Of a DNA stretch of 62,576 bases, positions 7,370 through 14,647 are shown in pieces. Positions within the stretch are counted from its first letter, which is position 1, and each line of letters opens with the position of its first letter. Under the pieces are notes generated by a model. The model ran no database searches and was not told where the DNA came from. It worked only from the letters and a program-made list of their open reading frames with translations. The position numbers and the translations under genes were made by a program. The stretch is from an uncultured Eubacteriales bacterium. Lineage in GTDB: Bacteria; Bacillota; Clostridia; Peptostreptococcales; Anaerovoracaceae. The stretch spans positions 1 to 62,576 of the forward strand of contig CACYFF010000011.1 of the NCBI GenBank assembly GCA_902773665.1, in the 5' to 3' direction.

Positions 7370-9271
7370 TTATTTGGCGATGGGTGGTTCGGGGGAGTTT
7401 TCCGGAGCTTTAGGCTTCGGCTTCTTCGGGAACAGCTCCGCCGCCAGCTCGTGAGCCGATTTCGTCCGGATCTCTTCCGCAAGCGAGATCGGTTTGTGAG
7501 GTTCTTCTGCTTTAGGTTCTTCGATCTTTTCTTCTACGGGTGCCGGCTCCTCCACGGGCGCAGGTTCTGGAGCTACAGGTACTTCCACGGGCGCAACAGG
7601 CTCTTCAGTCTTTTCTTCCGGAACGGCCGTCGGTTTCGCTTCTGTTGTAGTTTCTTCTTTTTCTTCCTCTATCGGTTCCGGCTTCGCTTCTGCAACAGCC
7701 TCTTCTTTTTCGCTCACGACAGGCGCAGGTTCCGGAACCGTTTCCGCCGCGGGCTTCTCAACCGCCGGCTTTGTCGCGACCGCGCACGCAGCCTGCCCTG
7801 CTGTTCCAGCGATGAACGCAATAAACAGCGGCAGCATCGGTGCCGAATATCTGGCCACTAGAAGGCCGAAAGCGGGCAGCGCCGACAGAATTACCACGAC
7901 CCAGCCTAAATACGCCTTATTCGGCCATTTTAAGCCCTTCAGGACCATCTGCAGCGCAAAGCATACCAGAAACGCATACCACACGACGCCCCAGGTCTCG
8001 AAGAACAGCTTATAGAACTTGACACTTGCGTTGTGCACCACCGTGCCCGTGTTGGCGGTCACGTATTCGTGCAGCGCCTCGCCCGCCAGCTCGTTCTGCT
8101 CGTAGCGGGTCAGCGACGCGTCGGAAACGATCTCGTTGTACCTCGCGCTCGCGAATTCCGGCACCTTCCCCGAGTGGTACCAATCGGCCGGCGCCTTCTC
8201 GTTGTTCGCCAGATACACGTCCAGGTTGCCGTAGTCCTCGAGGGCGATCGCGTGACCCGTCTCGATCCAATTCACTGCCGTATTGACCCCAAGGATCGCC
8301 GCAAACACGACGATCATCATAAGCAGGTTATAAAAATATGCTTTCGTACGATGAGACAGCCTGCGGCGAGCAGGCTTCTGTCCCTGCTGATCTTGGCCCC
8401 TTTGTTCTTTTGTGCCGGCCTGGAGCCGGATCCCATGAAGAACCGTCCACACCAGTGACCCGACAAACAGCAGACTGTACGCCGGGCGGAAGAGCATCAG
8501 GACGAAGGTCGCAGCCAGGATCTTCCGCGGGTCCGCCCCGCTCACCACCAGCCAGACGACCAGCGCGATAAGGCACACCACATAATTCTCCGTCAGCACG
8601 AATCCCGGATTCGGGTGCCGGATCTGGATGCTGCAGTAAATATAGAAGGCAGGCACTGCCAGCCCGGTGACCGCCGCCAGGATCCACGGCAGCGCGGTCT
8701 GAGCCTTCTTCTGCGCTTCGACAGGCTCAGCGCCCGTCGTATTTACAGCGCCCGGCTTTGCCGCATCTTCCTTCTGCCACGCGAACAGTCCCCGCTGCAT
8801 CGCGTCCACGCCGTTTTCCGCAAGTTTCAGTGCAGTGACCGCCATCAATGCAGCCGCCACTCCATAAAATGCATACTGGAATCCCAGCACGCCCAGCATA
8901 TCCGCCCGCGTGCCGAGTATGTGTTCCGCAAAGCCTGCGCCGACCAGGAACTCCGACATGTTGCTAAACAGGAACAGCAATACTGTCGTGACGAACGGCA
9001 GTCCCGGCGGCACGACAAAATTGGCGATCGGCCGCGCCGTCTGGATAAAATGACCATTTTCCAGCAGGTTGCGCGCAATGCTGATGTAGAGGTCTCCGTC
9101 GTCCGACTGCAGATATAAGCTGCCGTTCGTCCGCAGATTCCAGTACGCGATGCCGCACGCCGCGCCTGCGAAGGCCAGGACTGCGCAGAGCCAATAAGCC
9201 CATTTGCCATAACGCCCGAACCGTCCGCCGGCCTGCGATCCATATCGATTTATAGTCCGATTTTTTTCCAT
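7370..9271 (-). CDS. Polytopic membrane protein, GT-C glycosyltransferase-like
   Basis: A 633-residue membrane protein. After one N-terminal segment comes an extracytoplasmic stretch with DDGDLYISIARNLLENG and PPGLPF, which is the acidic-loop arrangement of GT-C transferases (ArnT/PMT-like), then roughly ten membrane segments. The last ~140 residues are a soluble tail rich in Glu, Pro, Ala and Val (repeats of the PVEEPAPVEE type), ending in a basic, proline-rich stretch (FPKKPKPKAPENSPEPP). It is the first gene of the operon with MBOAT and SGNH, fitting synthesis and acylation of a surface glycan. The donor and acceptor are unknown; assignment to GT-C rests on topology and the acidic motif only. 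Confidence 0.65.
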   Translation of the reverse strand: MEKNRTINRYGSQAGGRFGRYGKWAYWLCAVLAFAGAACGIAYWNLRTNGSLYLQSDDGDLYISIARNLLENGHFIQTARPIANFVVPPGLPFVTTVLLFLFSNMSEFLVGAGFAEHILGTRADMLGVLGFQYAFYGVAAALMAVTALKLAENGVDAMQRGLFAWQKEDAAKPGAVNTTGAEPVEAQKKAQTALPWILAAVTGLAVPAFYIYCSIQIRHPNPGFVLTENYVVCLIALVVWLVVSGADPRKILAATFVLMLFRPAYSLLFVGSLVWTVLHGIRLQAGTKEQRGQDQQGQKPARRRLSHRTKAYFYNLLMMIVVFAAILGVNTAVNWIETGHAIALEDYGNLDVYLANNEKAPADWYHSGKVPEFASARYNEIVSDASLTRYEQNELAGEALHEYVTANTGTVVHNASVKFYKLFFETWGVVWYAFLVCFALQMVLKGLKWPNKAYLGWVVVILSALPAFGLLVARYSAPMLPLFIAFIAGTAGQAACAVATKPAVEKPAAETVPEPAPVVSEKEEAVAEAKPEPIEEEKEETTTEAKPTAVPEEKTEEPVAPVEVPVAPEPAPVEEPAPVEEKIEEPKAEEPHKPISLAEEIRTKSAHELAAELFPKKPKPKAPENSPEPPIAK

Positions 9272-9330
9272 AAAAATACCTGCGGCAGCTTCGCTGTCGT
9301 GAATCCATTATACCATTAAAGCCCGCAAAG

Positions 9331-9364
9331 AAAAAACTGCCGCTTTGCAGCGCGGCAGTTTTGT
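9331..9364 (-). terminator. Terminator of the NSS transporter gene
   Basis: On the minus strand AAAACTGCCGCGC pairs with GCGGCAGTTTT and is followed by a T-rich tract. It lies between the transporter stop (9387) and the GT-C-like gene start (9271). Confidence 0.82.
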
Positions 9365-9386
9365 GTCGTATTTTATATTTTTTAAA

Positions 9387-10745
9387 TTATCTCAGTCCCT
9401 GCCAGACCAGGATGAGAATGAGGATCGGCAGGATAAACTGGAAGTAGACCTTTAAGCCTCTGGCGAACTTGAGGCCCTTGCCGTCGTTGACTTCCTTCAT
9501 GTAGTTATCGAAGCCCCAGCCCCACTTCGTTACGCAGAAGAGCAGGAAGAGAAGCGAACCGATGGGCAGCAGCAGGTTGGAGACGATAAAGTCTTCGCTG
9601 TCCAGGATGTCTCCGCCGCGGATGAGGTGGATGTTGCTCCAGACGTTGTAGCCCAGCACGCAGGGAATGGAGAGGATCCAGACCAGGATGCCGTTCATGA
9701 TGACGGACTTCTTACGGCCCATGCCGAAGGTATCGATGGAGAACGCCGCGATGTTCTCGAATACCGCGATGACGGTGGAGAAGCTGGCGAACATCATGAA
9801 CAGGAAGAACAGCGTGCCCCAGATGCGGCCGCCGGCCATGTTCACGAAGATGTTGGGCAGGGTCACGAAGATGAGCCCCGGACCCGCACCCGGCTCCACG
9901 CCGAAGGAGAAGCAGGCGGGGAAGATGATGATGCCCGCCATGATAGCGACGAAGGTGTCCAGGCTGCAGATGCGCACCGCTTCGCTGGGAAGCGTGTTGT
10001 CCTTGGACATATAGGTGCCGAAGATCTCCATGGAGCCGATACCCAGGGACAGGGTGAAGAACGCCTGGTTCATGGCTGCGGTCATCACCTTGCCCATGCC
10101 CACCTCGGACGCTCTTTCCATGCTGGGCAGCAGGTAGAACTTCATGCCCTCTGCCGCGCCGGGGAGCGTAAGGCTGTGGATGCCGAGGATGACCATCAGA
10201 CCCAGCAGGGCCAGCATCATGAACTTCGTGACTTTTTCCACGCCGTTCTGAATGCCGCCGCCGCAGATCGCAAAGCCCAGCACGACGTTGACAGTCATCC
10301 AGATCATCATGAGTTTGGGATCGCCCAGCATGCCGCCGAACACGCTGCTCACTTCATCTGCAGTCATGCCGGCTGTAAAGCCGCCGGTGAGGAATTTCCA
10401 AAAGTAGCAGAACATCCAGCCGGATACGGTGGTGTAGTACATCATCAGCAGGTAGTTGCCTATCATGCAAAGCCAGCCGTGGATGTGCCATTTGGCGCCC
10501 GGTTTTTCCAGCGCTTCGTAGCCGCGGATCATGCTCTTGCGGCTGCTCCGGCCGATCGCCAGCTCCATGGTCATGACGGGGATGCCCATGATGATCAGGA
10601 AGATGAGATACCAGACGACGAAGATGCCCCCGCCGTTCGCCCCTGTTACGTAGGGGAATTTCCAAACGTTTCCGATGCCGATGGCGCAGCCCGCGCTCAC
10701 CAACAGGAAACCAAGTCTCGATTTAAAACTCTCTCTGTTGTCCAT
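9387..10745 (-). CDS. Sodium-dependent NSS/SNF-family transporter
   Basis: A 452-residue membrane protein of the neurotransmitter:sodium symporter family. TM1 shows the family signature SAGCAIGIGNVWKFPYVTGANGGGIF, with the unwound GIGN and the Na+ site residues. Further hallmarks are the FFTLSLGIGSM region of TM6 and the PACFSFGVEPGAGPGLIFVTLP stretch. Prokaryotic members of this length usually have 11 TMs and import amino acids such as tyrosine or tryptophan. The gene stands alone, with a terminator after it and the terminator of the next operon before it. Substrate is not predicted. Confidence 0.95.
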   Translation of the reverse strand: MDNRESFKSRLGFLLVSAGCAIGIGNVWKFPYVTGANGGGIFVVWYLIFLIIMGIPVMTMELAIGRSSRKSMIRGYEALEKPGAKWHIHGWLCMIGNYLLMMYYTTVSGWMFCYFWKFLTGGFTAGMTADEVSSVFGGMLGDPKLMMIWMTVNVVLGFAICGGGIQNGVEKVTKFMMLALLGLMVILGIHSLTLPGAAEGMKFYLLPSMERASEVGMGKVMTAAMNQAFFTLSLGIGSMEIFGTYMSKDNTLPSEAVRICSLDTFVAIMAGIIIFPACFSFGVEPGAGPGLIFVTLPNIFVNMAGGRIWGTLFFLFMMFASFSTVIAVFENIAAFSIDTFGMGRKKSVIMNGILVWILSIPCVLGYNVWSNIHLIRGGDILDSEDFIVSNLLLPIGSLLFLLFCVTKWGWGFDNYMKEVNDGKGLKFARGLKVYFQFILPILILILVWQGLR

Positions 10746-10767
10746 ACCTATTACCGTTAAAACGAAA

Positions 10768-10796
10768 ACAAAAGACCGGCCCGAAACCGGGCCGGC
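10768..10796 (-). terminator. Terminator of the P-loop/zinc-ribbon operon
   Basis: CCGGCCCG/CGGGCCGG hairpin; on the minus strand it is followed by TCTTTTGTTTTC. It is only about 25 bp upstream of the NSS start. Confidence 0.78.
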
Positions 10797-10863
10797 CGAT
10801 TTACGTGTTTAATTGTAGCATAAAAGTTTAACGCGTTAAAGGGTTAAGCGGTTAAAAAACGAC

Positions 10864-12018
10864 CTATTTTCCCTTTGCCACCATCTCGTACACGAGCTTG
10901 GCGAGGTTCTTCGGGATATCGGAGGCTTTTTTGCCGGCGAACGTCCTGGCCACCACGGACACGATGTCCGGCACGCGGCCCGAAAAGATCTCGTTTACAA
11001 TGCGACCGAAGTCCGTGGACTCGTCGATCACGAGCTCGCCGCGGTGGATCCTGTCGTAGACTGCTACGGTGGTCTCGCCTACTGCGGCGGTCACCGCGGC
11101 GGCTACGGCCGCATTCAGCACGCTGCCTCCGATGGTGCCCACCACGGGGATACCCTTGAGCGCCACCAGCAGCGAACGGCCCACGATGGTCGTGGCGCCT
11201 GCCTTTAAAGCCGCATCGCTTATCTGCGATGCCGCATTCTTGTCTTTTAAGTCGTACAGCCGGGTGATCTTCGCCAGCATGGCGGTCTGCACCGGCACCA
11301 GCAGCGTGGCATCCGGAAAGCTGACCGGCACAGCACCGATCGTCGCAGCCAAAGCGGAAGACGCCGCTACCGTTGCGTTCGCCTCCTTGCGCTTTAAGTC
11401 CCAGACCACGCTCCGCACCTTGCGCTCCGACGCTGCCTGCTGCGCTTCGGGGATGCATTCCCGGGTGCGCTCCATTAGGCGGTCCAGGCCCCGCACGGGC
11501 ACGATGCCCAACGGCGTTTCGAATTCATGAGCCAGTACACAAATAATATCCTTTGTGCGCAGCGCCAGATCCTTCGCGGGCCGGTATTCGGCAAAGGCGT
11601 CCTGCAACATTAAAATGTTGGCGACGTCGCGCTCGTCCGTGCCCAGCGAACGGGTGAACACCGCGATCAGCGGCAGATCCGGCCACAGCTTGGCAGCCTG
11701 CCGCAGACCGTCGAGATCTTCCTCCAGGATGCTGCGCTGCATGCCGTCCAGGCAGTACCAGACGATGCTCACAGGTTCTTTGCGCAGCGCTTTCAGCTTT
11801 GCAGAAGACTCCGGCGCGTCGATGAGTTCCAGTGCGCCGTCTGCTTCCACGTAAGGCCGGATTGCCTCGACGAGCGTGCTCTTGCCCGATCCAGGCGCGC
11901 CCAGCACCAGGACGTTGAGCTTCTCCGGGTCCAGCAGGCCGGGCTTCTTTTCCTTCTCCGCCCGCTTAGGCAGAGCGAGTATATTCCGTTTTGCTTCGTG
12001 TTTTGCTCTGGGAGACAT
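10864..12018 (-). CDS. P-loop GTPase-like protein with DUF697-like tail
   Basis: A 384-residue protein. A basic N-terminal stretch (about 1-34) precedes a P-loop domain with Walker A LGAPGSGKST (about 40) and a switch-like LELIDAPES. The expected NKxD base-specificity motif is replaced by VFTRSLG, so guanine specificity is doubtful. The C-terminal ~150 residues are Ala/Gly/Val-rich amphipathic helices (ATIGAVPVSFPDATLLVPVQTAMLAKI, VALKGIPVVGTIGGSVLNAAVAAAV), the pattern of DUF697/YcjF-type membrane-associated domains. It is read first in an operon with the zinc ribbon at 12030, or second if the promoter lies beyond that gene; the gap is 11 bp. Role unknown. Confidence 0.7.
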   Translation of the reverse strand: MSPRAKHEAKRNILALPKRAEKEKKPGLLDPEKLNVLVLGAPGSGKSTLVEAIRPYVEADGALELIDAPESSAKLKALRKEPVSIVWYCLDGMQRSILEEDLDGLRQAAKLWPDLPLIAVFTRSLGTDERDVANILMLQDAFAEYRPAKDLALRTKDIICVLAHEFETPLGIVPVRGLDRLMERTRECIPEAQQAASERKVRSVVWDLKRKEANATVAASSALAATIGAVPVSFPDATLLVPVQTAMLAKITRLYDLKDKNAASQISDAALKAGATTIVGRSLLVALKGIPVVGTIGGSVLNAAVAAAVTAAVGETTVAVYDRIHRGELVIDESTDFGRIVNEIFSGRVPDIVSVVARTFAGKKASDIPKNLAKLVYEMVAKGK

Positions 12019-12029
12019 GGGTCAGCTCC

Positions 12030-12245
12030 TTACTTGTCTTCTCCAAACAGAATATCCAGGATCTCGGCTTCATCCACCCAGTTCGCGTCGTCCCGGGAAG
12101 AGCCCATCTGCGCACCGCAGCCCGGACATTCCGGCTGGGGGAATTCCACCTTGCAGCCGCACTCGGAGCAGATATATTCGGGATCGCCGAACAGATGACT
12201 GTGCTGGATCCAATAGGGATGTTTGGGTTTGCTGAATAAAGACAT
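12030..12245 (-). CDS. Small zinc-ribbon protein
   Basis: A 71-residue protein with paired knuckles CSECGC and CPGCGAQ, 14-15 residues apart, preceded by IQHSHLFGDPEY and followed by an acidic tail (DEAEILDILFGEDK). Such stand-alone rubredoxin-like ribbons usually bind zinc and mediate protein contacts. It is upstream of and 11 bp from the P-loop gene on the same strand, so the two probably work together. The start ATG at 12245 has GGAGTAG close upstream. Confidence 0.78.
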   Translation of the reverse strand: MSLFSKPKHPYWIQHSHLFGDPEYICSECGCKVEFPQPECPGCGAQMGSSRDDANWVDEAEILDILFGEDK

Positions 12246-12268
12246 GGCTCTACTCCTTCCGGGCTCAA

Positions 12269-12868
12269 TTATTTCAACGTTTCCACTGCAATCTGCAGCG
12301 CCTGCACCAGGGTCTCCATCGGCAGCACCGGCACGCCTTCCGCCGGGTCCATCTCCTTCGTCGCAGGCACGTGGATAAAGCCGCCTTTTACGTCCCGGAA
12401 CAGGGGTTCTTCCGCGATTGCACGCAGCAGGCCATACATCAGATTGTTGCAGACATATACGCCGGCGGTGTTGGAGATCTTCGCGGGGATGCCGGCTTCC
12501 CGGAGCCGCTGGGTTATGGTATGGATCGGCAGCCGCGTCATGTAGGCGGCAGGGCCGTCGGGATCGATCGGGTCACCGTGGGGAAACGCGCCCTCGTTGT
12601 CGGGGATCGTCTCGTCCATGGCGTTGACCGCCACACGCTCCGGCGTGATCTCGCTGCGGCCGTCCGCCAGTCCGACGCAGATGACCGCATCCGGCACCCA
12701 CCCGCGCATTTCTTCGACCAGAAGCGCTGGCGCCTTCTGATATACAACAGGCAGGCGGAGCTTGCGAAGCTCTATGCCTTCCGGCGCCTGCAGCGCCTCG
12801 ACCGCCGCCCAGGACGGGTTAAAGCTGTTTCCGTCGAAGGGCTCGAAGCCCGTCATCAGTACTTTCAT
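12269..12868 (-). CDS. pcp: Pyroglutamyl-peptidase I
   Basis: A 199-residue cytosolic cysteine peptidase of family C15, which removes N-terminal pyroglutamate. The start MKVLMTGFEPFDGNSFNPSW is diagnostic. The catalytic Glu lies in the segment around ERVAVNAMDETIPDN, the nucleophile in NTAGVYVCNNLMYGLL and the His in GGFIHVP. It is slightly shorter than the usual ~210-215 residues. I chose ATG 12868 because GGAGG lies six bases upstream and homology begins there, although the frame is open to 13051. The intergenic region upstream is structured (see 12869-13302). Confidence 0.93.
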   Translation of the reverse strand: MKVLMTGFEPFDGNSFNPSWAAVEALQAPEGIELRKLRLPVVYQKAPALLVEEMRGWVPDAVICVGLADGRSEITPERVAVNAMDETIPDNEGAFPHGDPIDPDGPAAYMTRLPIHTITQRLREAGIPAKISNTAGVYVCNNLMYGLLRAIAEEPLFRDVKGGFIHVPATKEMDPAEGVPVLPMETLVQALQIAVETLK

Positions 12869-12989
12869 AAAACCTCCGATTTCAGGTGAGTTGACCCCTG
12901 CCAGTACTTTCGTAACAGCAACGCTATATATGTGATTATAGCACAGAAAACCCCCGCAGTTGAGTGCGGGGGGTGCGGGTGGCGGGCGG

Positions 12990-13178
12990 TTACCGTGACC
13001 CATGGCATTGTGGGTCACCTGAAAGTGCGGTTCGCTCTGCGAATCCTTCAACTACCTGTACCGTCGTATCTTCCATACAAGAATAATTATACTTTGCTGC
13101 CCTCCTGCACCCGTCCTGTCTGGCAGGAGATTTGCCTCCTTCTGTCCTGTCTAATCGGTCATTTTTATCTTTTGGCAT
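12990..13178 (-). CDS. Possible 62-residue small protein
   Basis: The ATG at 13178 is preceded by a consensus AAGGAGG six bases upstream. The frame begins MPKDKNDRLDRTEGGK and is basic, with no recognised domain, signal peptide or membrane segment. The coding span overlaps the hairpins in this gap, which argues that the sequence is constrained as nucleic acid instead. Kept only because of the ribosome site. Confidence 0.25.
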   Translation of the reverse strand: MPKDKNDRLDRTEGGKSPARQDGCRRAAKYNYSCMEDTTVQVVEGFAERTALSGDPQCHGSR

Positions 13179-13240
13179 TTACAGCCTCCTTTCCGGGAGC
13201 CGGAGCTTCCCGTTATGGGAGCTGTAATTTTTGCGTAATA

Positions 13241-13268
13241 AAAAAGACGCCGCGGTGGCGCCTTTTTG
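13241..13268 (-). terminator. Terminator of the 13303 SLH gene
   Basis: On the minus strand AAGGCGCC pairs with GGCGTCTT (one G-U) around loop ACCGC and is followed by TTTTTT. Confidence 0.8.
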
Positions 13269-13302
13269 TGCGGAATAAAAATGCTTAAATTTCAAAATGG
13301 GG

Positions 13303-14136
13303 TTATCGTCTAGGGCTGTTGAAGGAATCGCTTAAAAAGCAAGATACATCTGCTCTGGTCAAGAGCCCATTGCCGGTTTTGCTACATGTGTTCATTATAC
13401 CGATCTCTTTAGCCTTATTTGTAAAACAATCCGGATAAGATCCTTGCAGATCGGACATTTTATAGCCTAAAGAAGCGACGATCATAGTTAGAGCTTCGTT
13501 ATAGGAAACTTCTTTTTCAGGCTTAAAGCTTCCATCTGGATATCCGCCCAAATATCCCGCATTTGCTGCTGCAGATATAAAGGAATATGCCCAATGTGAT
13601 TTGGGGACATCAATAAAGGAAGAACCGGCACTTGCAAAAGAGCTTACGTTGTTTGCGTTCACCAGCATAACTGCCAATTGCGTCCTAGAAACCGTTTGAT
13701 TGGGTTTAAAGGAACCATCTGGATATCCACCAATCACACCTCTGTCTGACAAATCAACTACAGCTTTGTAATAGTACGCTGATGTCGACAAATCGGTAAA
13801 TAGAGGCTTTTCCTCTACAGGCGCAGCAGGCTGCCATGCTGGAGCCTGAGGTTCCGGGGTAGAAGGTGTAGTCGGCGTTACTGGGGCAGATCTGTCGATA
13901 GAACTACTTAAAGTAGGCGGATTACATACCTGGCACGGCCGATAGCCACGGTTAACTGCATCCTGGAGTGTTACTTCAATACGGCTTCTTAATGTCCGGC
14001 ATCCATCAAGATGATAACATTCACCTGTTTTCGTGATGATGACGATCATCGAGCCATCAGCAGCAAATACGGCGAGGGGGCTCATTAGCAGTATGCACGC
14101 TATGAATATGGACAGTATGCGTTTCATATTTTTCAT
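13303..14136 (-). CDS. Secreted two-SLH protein with an N-terminal Cys/His motif domain
   Basis: A 277-residue exported protein. The signal peptide MKNMKRILSIFIACILLMSPLA is followed by a small domain with TGECYHLDGCRTLRS and YRPCQVCNP, four Cys and a His spaced as in a zinc-binding module seen in secreted bacterial proteins. A Pro/Thr linker (about 100-125) leads to two SLH repeats (LFTDLSTSAYYYKAVV... GYPDGSFKPNQTVSRTQ and FIDVPKSHWAYSF... GYPDGSFKPEKEVSYNEA) and a truncated third. I chose ATG 14136 because TAGGAGC is well spaced; the frame is open to 14154. The gene is AT-richer than its neighbours. Confidence 0.88.
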   Translation of the reverse strand: MKNMKRILSIFIACILLMSPLAVFAADGSMIVIITKTGECYHLDGCRTLRSRIEVTLQDAVNRGYRPCQVCNPPTLSSSIDRSAPVTPTTPSTPEPQAPAWQPAAPVEEKPLFTDLSTSAYYYKAVVDLSDRGVIGGYPDGSFKPNQTVSRTQLAVMLVNANNVSSFASAGSSFIDVPKSHWAYSFISAAANAGYLGGYPDGSFKPEKEVSYNEALTMIVASLGYKMSDLQGSYPDCFTNKAKEIGIMNTCSKTGNGLLTRADVSCFLSDSFNSPRR

Positions 14137-14255
14137 TTTTGTGCTCCTAACCACTAAGGTTCCTGAAGATCAACTAATTATAAACTGGCTTTCTATACTT
14201 ATCTCTCAATAATTATAGCACAGAAAGTTATAGGCAAAGCGTTAACATATTATGG

Positions 14256-14284
14256 TTGCACGCCCACAATTAATATGTTACAAT
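14256..14284 (+). promoter_or_regulatory. Promoter of the type I toxin mRNA
   Basis: TTGCAC (14256-14261), a 17-bp spacer and TACAAT (14279-14284). The start near 14291 gives a ~70-nt leader before the toxin ATG, as usual for type I toxins, whose ribosome site is often sequestered. Confidence 0.75.
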
Positions 14285-14361
14285 ATTTTCCAGACATCCG
14301 CTGGGGTGGTGCTGCCTCTTTGAATCTTGCCGCAAGGCATGTAGGAAAGGAGGTGAGCCTC

Positions 14362-14451
14362 ATGGTCACCTTTGGAGACTTGTTTCAATACACACTTGTA
14401 TTGTGCGGGGTATTCGGGGTTGCTGTGGCTATTTTCAGCCGCAGAAAATGA
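14362..14451 (+). CDS. Holin-like type I toxin peptide, 29 residues
   Basis: A 29-residue hydrophobic peptide starting MVTFGDLFQYTLVLCG and ending in a basic SRRK tail: one membrane helix with a charged C-terminus. This matches the putative holin-like toxin (Hol-Tox, TxpA/BsrG-like) class of type I systems, whose members typically start MVTYSDLF. AAAGGAGGTGA lies eight bases before the ATG. Its own promoter is at 14256 and a strong hairpin begins at its stop codon. Family knowledge: such peptides insert in the inner membrane and are silenced by an antisense RNA overlapping the mRNA 3' end; a matching promoter is present here on the other strand. Confidence 0.8.
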   Translation: MVTFGDLFQYTLVLCGVFGVAVAIFSRRK

Positions 14452-14480
14452 GATCAGCCACCAAGTGATTGGTGGCTGAT
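14451..14480. terminator. Terminator of the toxin mRNA, shared with the antisense RNA
   Basis: GATCAGCCACCAA and its exact complement are separated by GTGA, a perfect 13-bp stem. The plus side has a weak tail (AATCTGCGT); the minus side is followed by TCATTTTCTG. In known type I loci the toxin and antitoxin RNAs overlap in just such a 3' hairpin. Confidence 0.75.
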
Positions 14481-14564
14481 CAATCTGCGTCAAGTAGAGG
14501 TATCACCGCCATCCGACCAGCGGTTGTCTGTTGTAACAGACTGTTACCTCGTGTCTATTATATA
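14451..14564 (-). ncRNA. Candidate antisense antitoxin RNA
   Basis: On the minus strand TTGCTA (14582-14587), a 17-bp spacer and an extended -10 TGATATATA (TATATA at 14559-14564) predict a start near 14552. The transcript would run through a GTCTGTT/AACAGAC hairpin and then through the complement of the toxin terminator, giving about 100 nt of RNA overlapping the toxin mRNA 3' end. Inferred from promoter and layout, not from homology. Confidence 0.5.
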
Positions 14565-14647
14565 TCACAGAATCTGCCAATTAGCAAGGCTTATCAACCT
14601 ATTGGCCTATGAGTAGTTTCTTTTCTAAGGACGAAATCGCCCTGACT

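Larger units (their letters stand above)
12869..13302 (-). other. Structured 434-bp intergenic region upstream of pcp
   Basis: The gap contains several strong hairpins: GTGACCCA/TGGGTCAC (about 12993-13018), CCCCCGCA/TGCGGGGG (about 12948-12971), AGGAG/CTCCT with a nearby duplicate of AGACAGGAC, and TTACAGC/GCTGTAA enclosing two smaller hairpins near 13178-13225. A possible TATAAT for pcp is at about 12937-12942 on the minus strand. It may be a long regulatory leader, a structured RNA, or decayed mobile DNA. I do not recognise a known riboswitch class. Confidence 0.4.

Noticed and set aside
5906..7861. 651-codon plus-strand frame across the MBOAT region
   Set aside because: Antisense shadow of MBOAT and the GT-C tail; Asp/Glu/Gln/His-rich nonsense composition.
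10827..10840. TTTAACGCGTTAAA palindrome after the P-loop gene
   Set aside because: Short, AT-rich and single; a better terminator for that operon lies at 10768-10796.
14278..14493. 71-codon minus-strand frame opposite the type I toxin
   Set aside because: It runs antisense to the toxin gene and its terminator and has no ribosome site; the toxin reading is far better supported.
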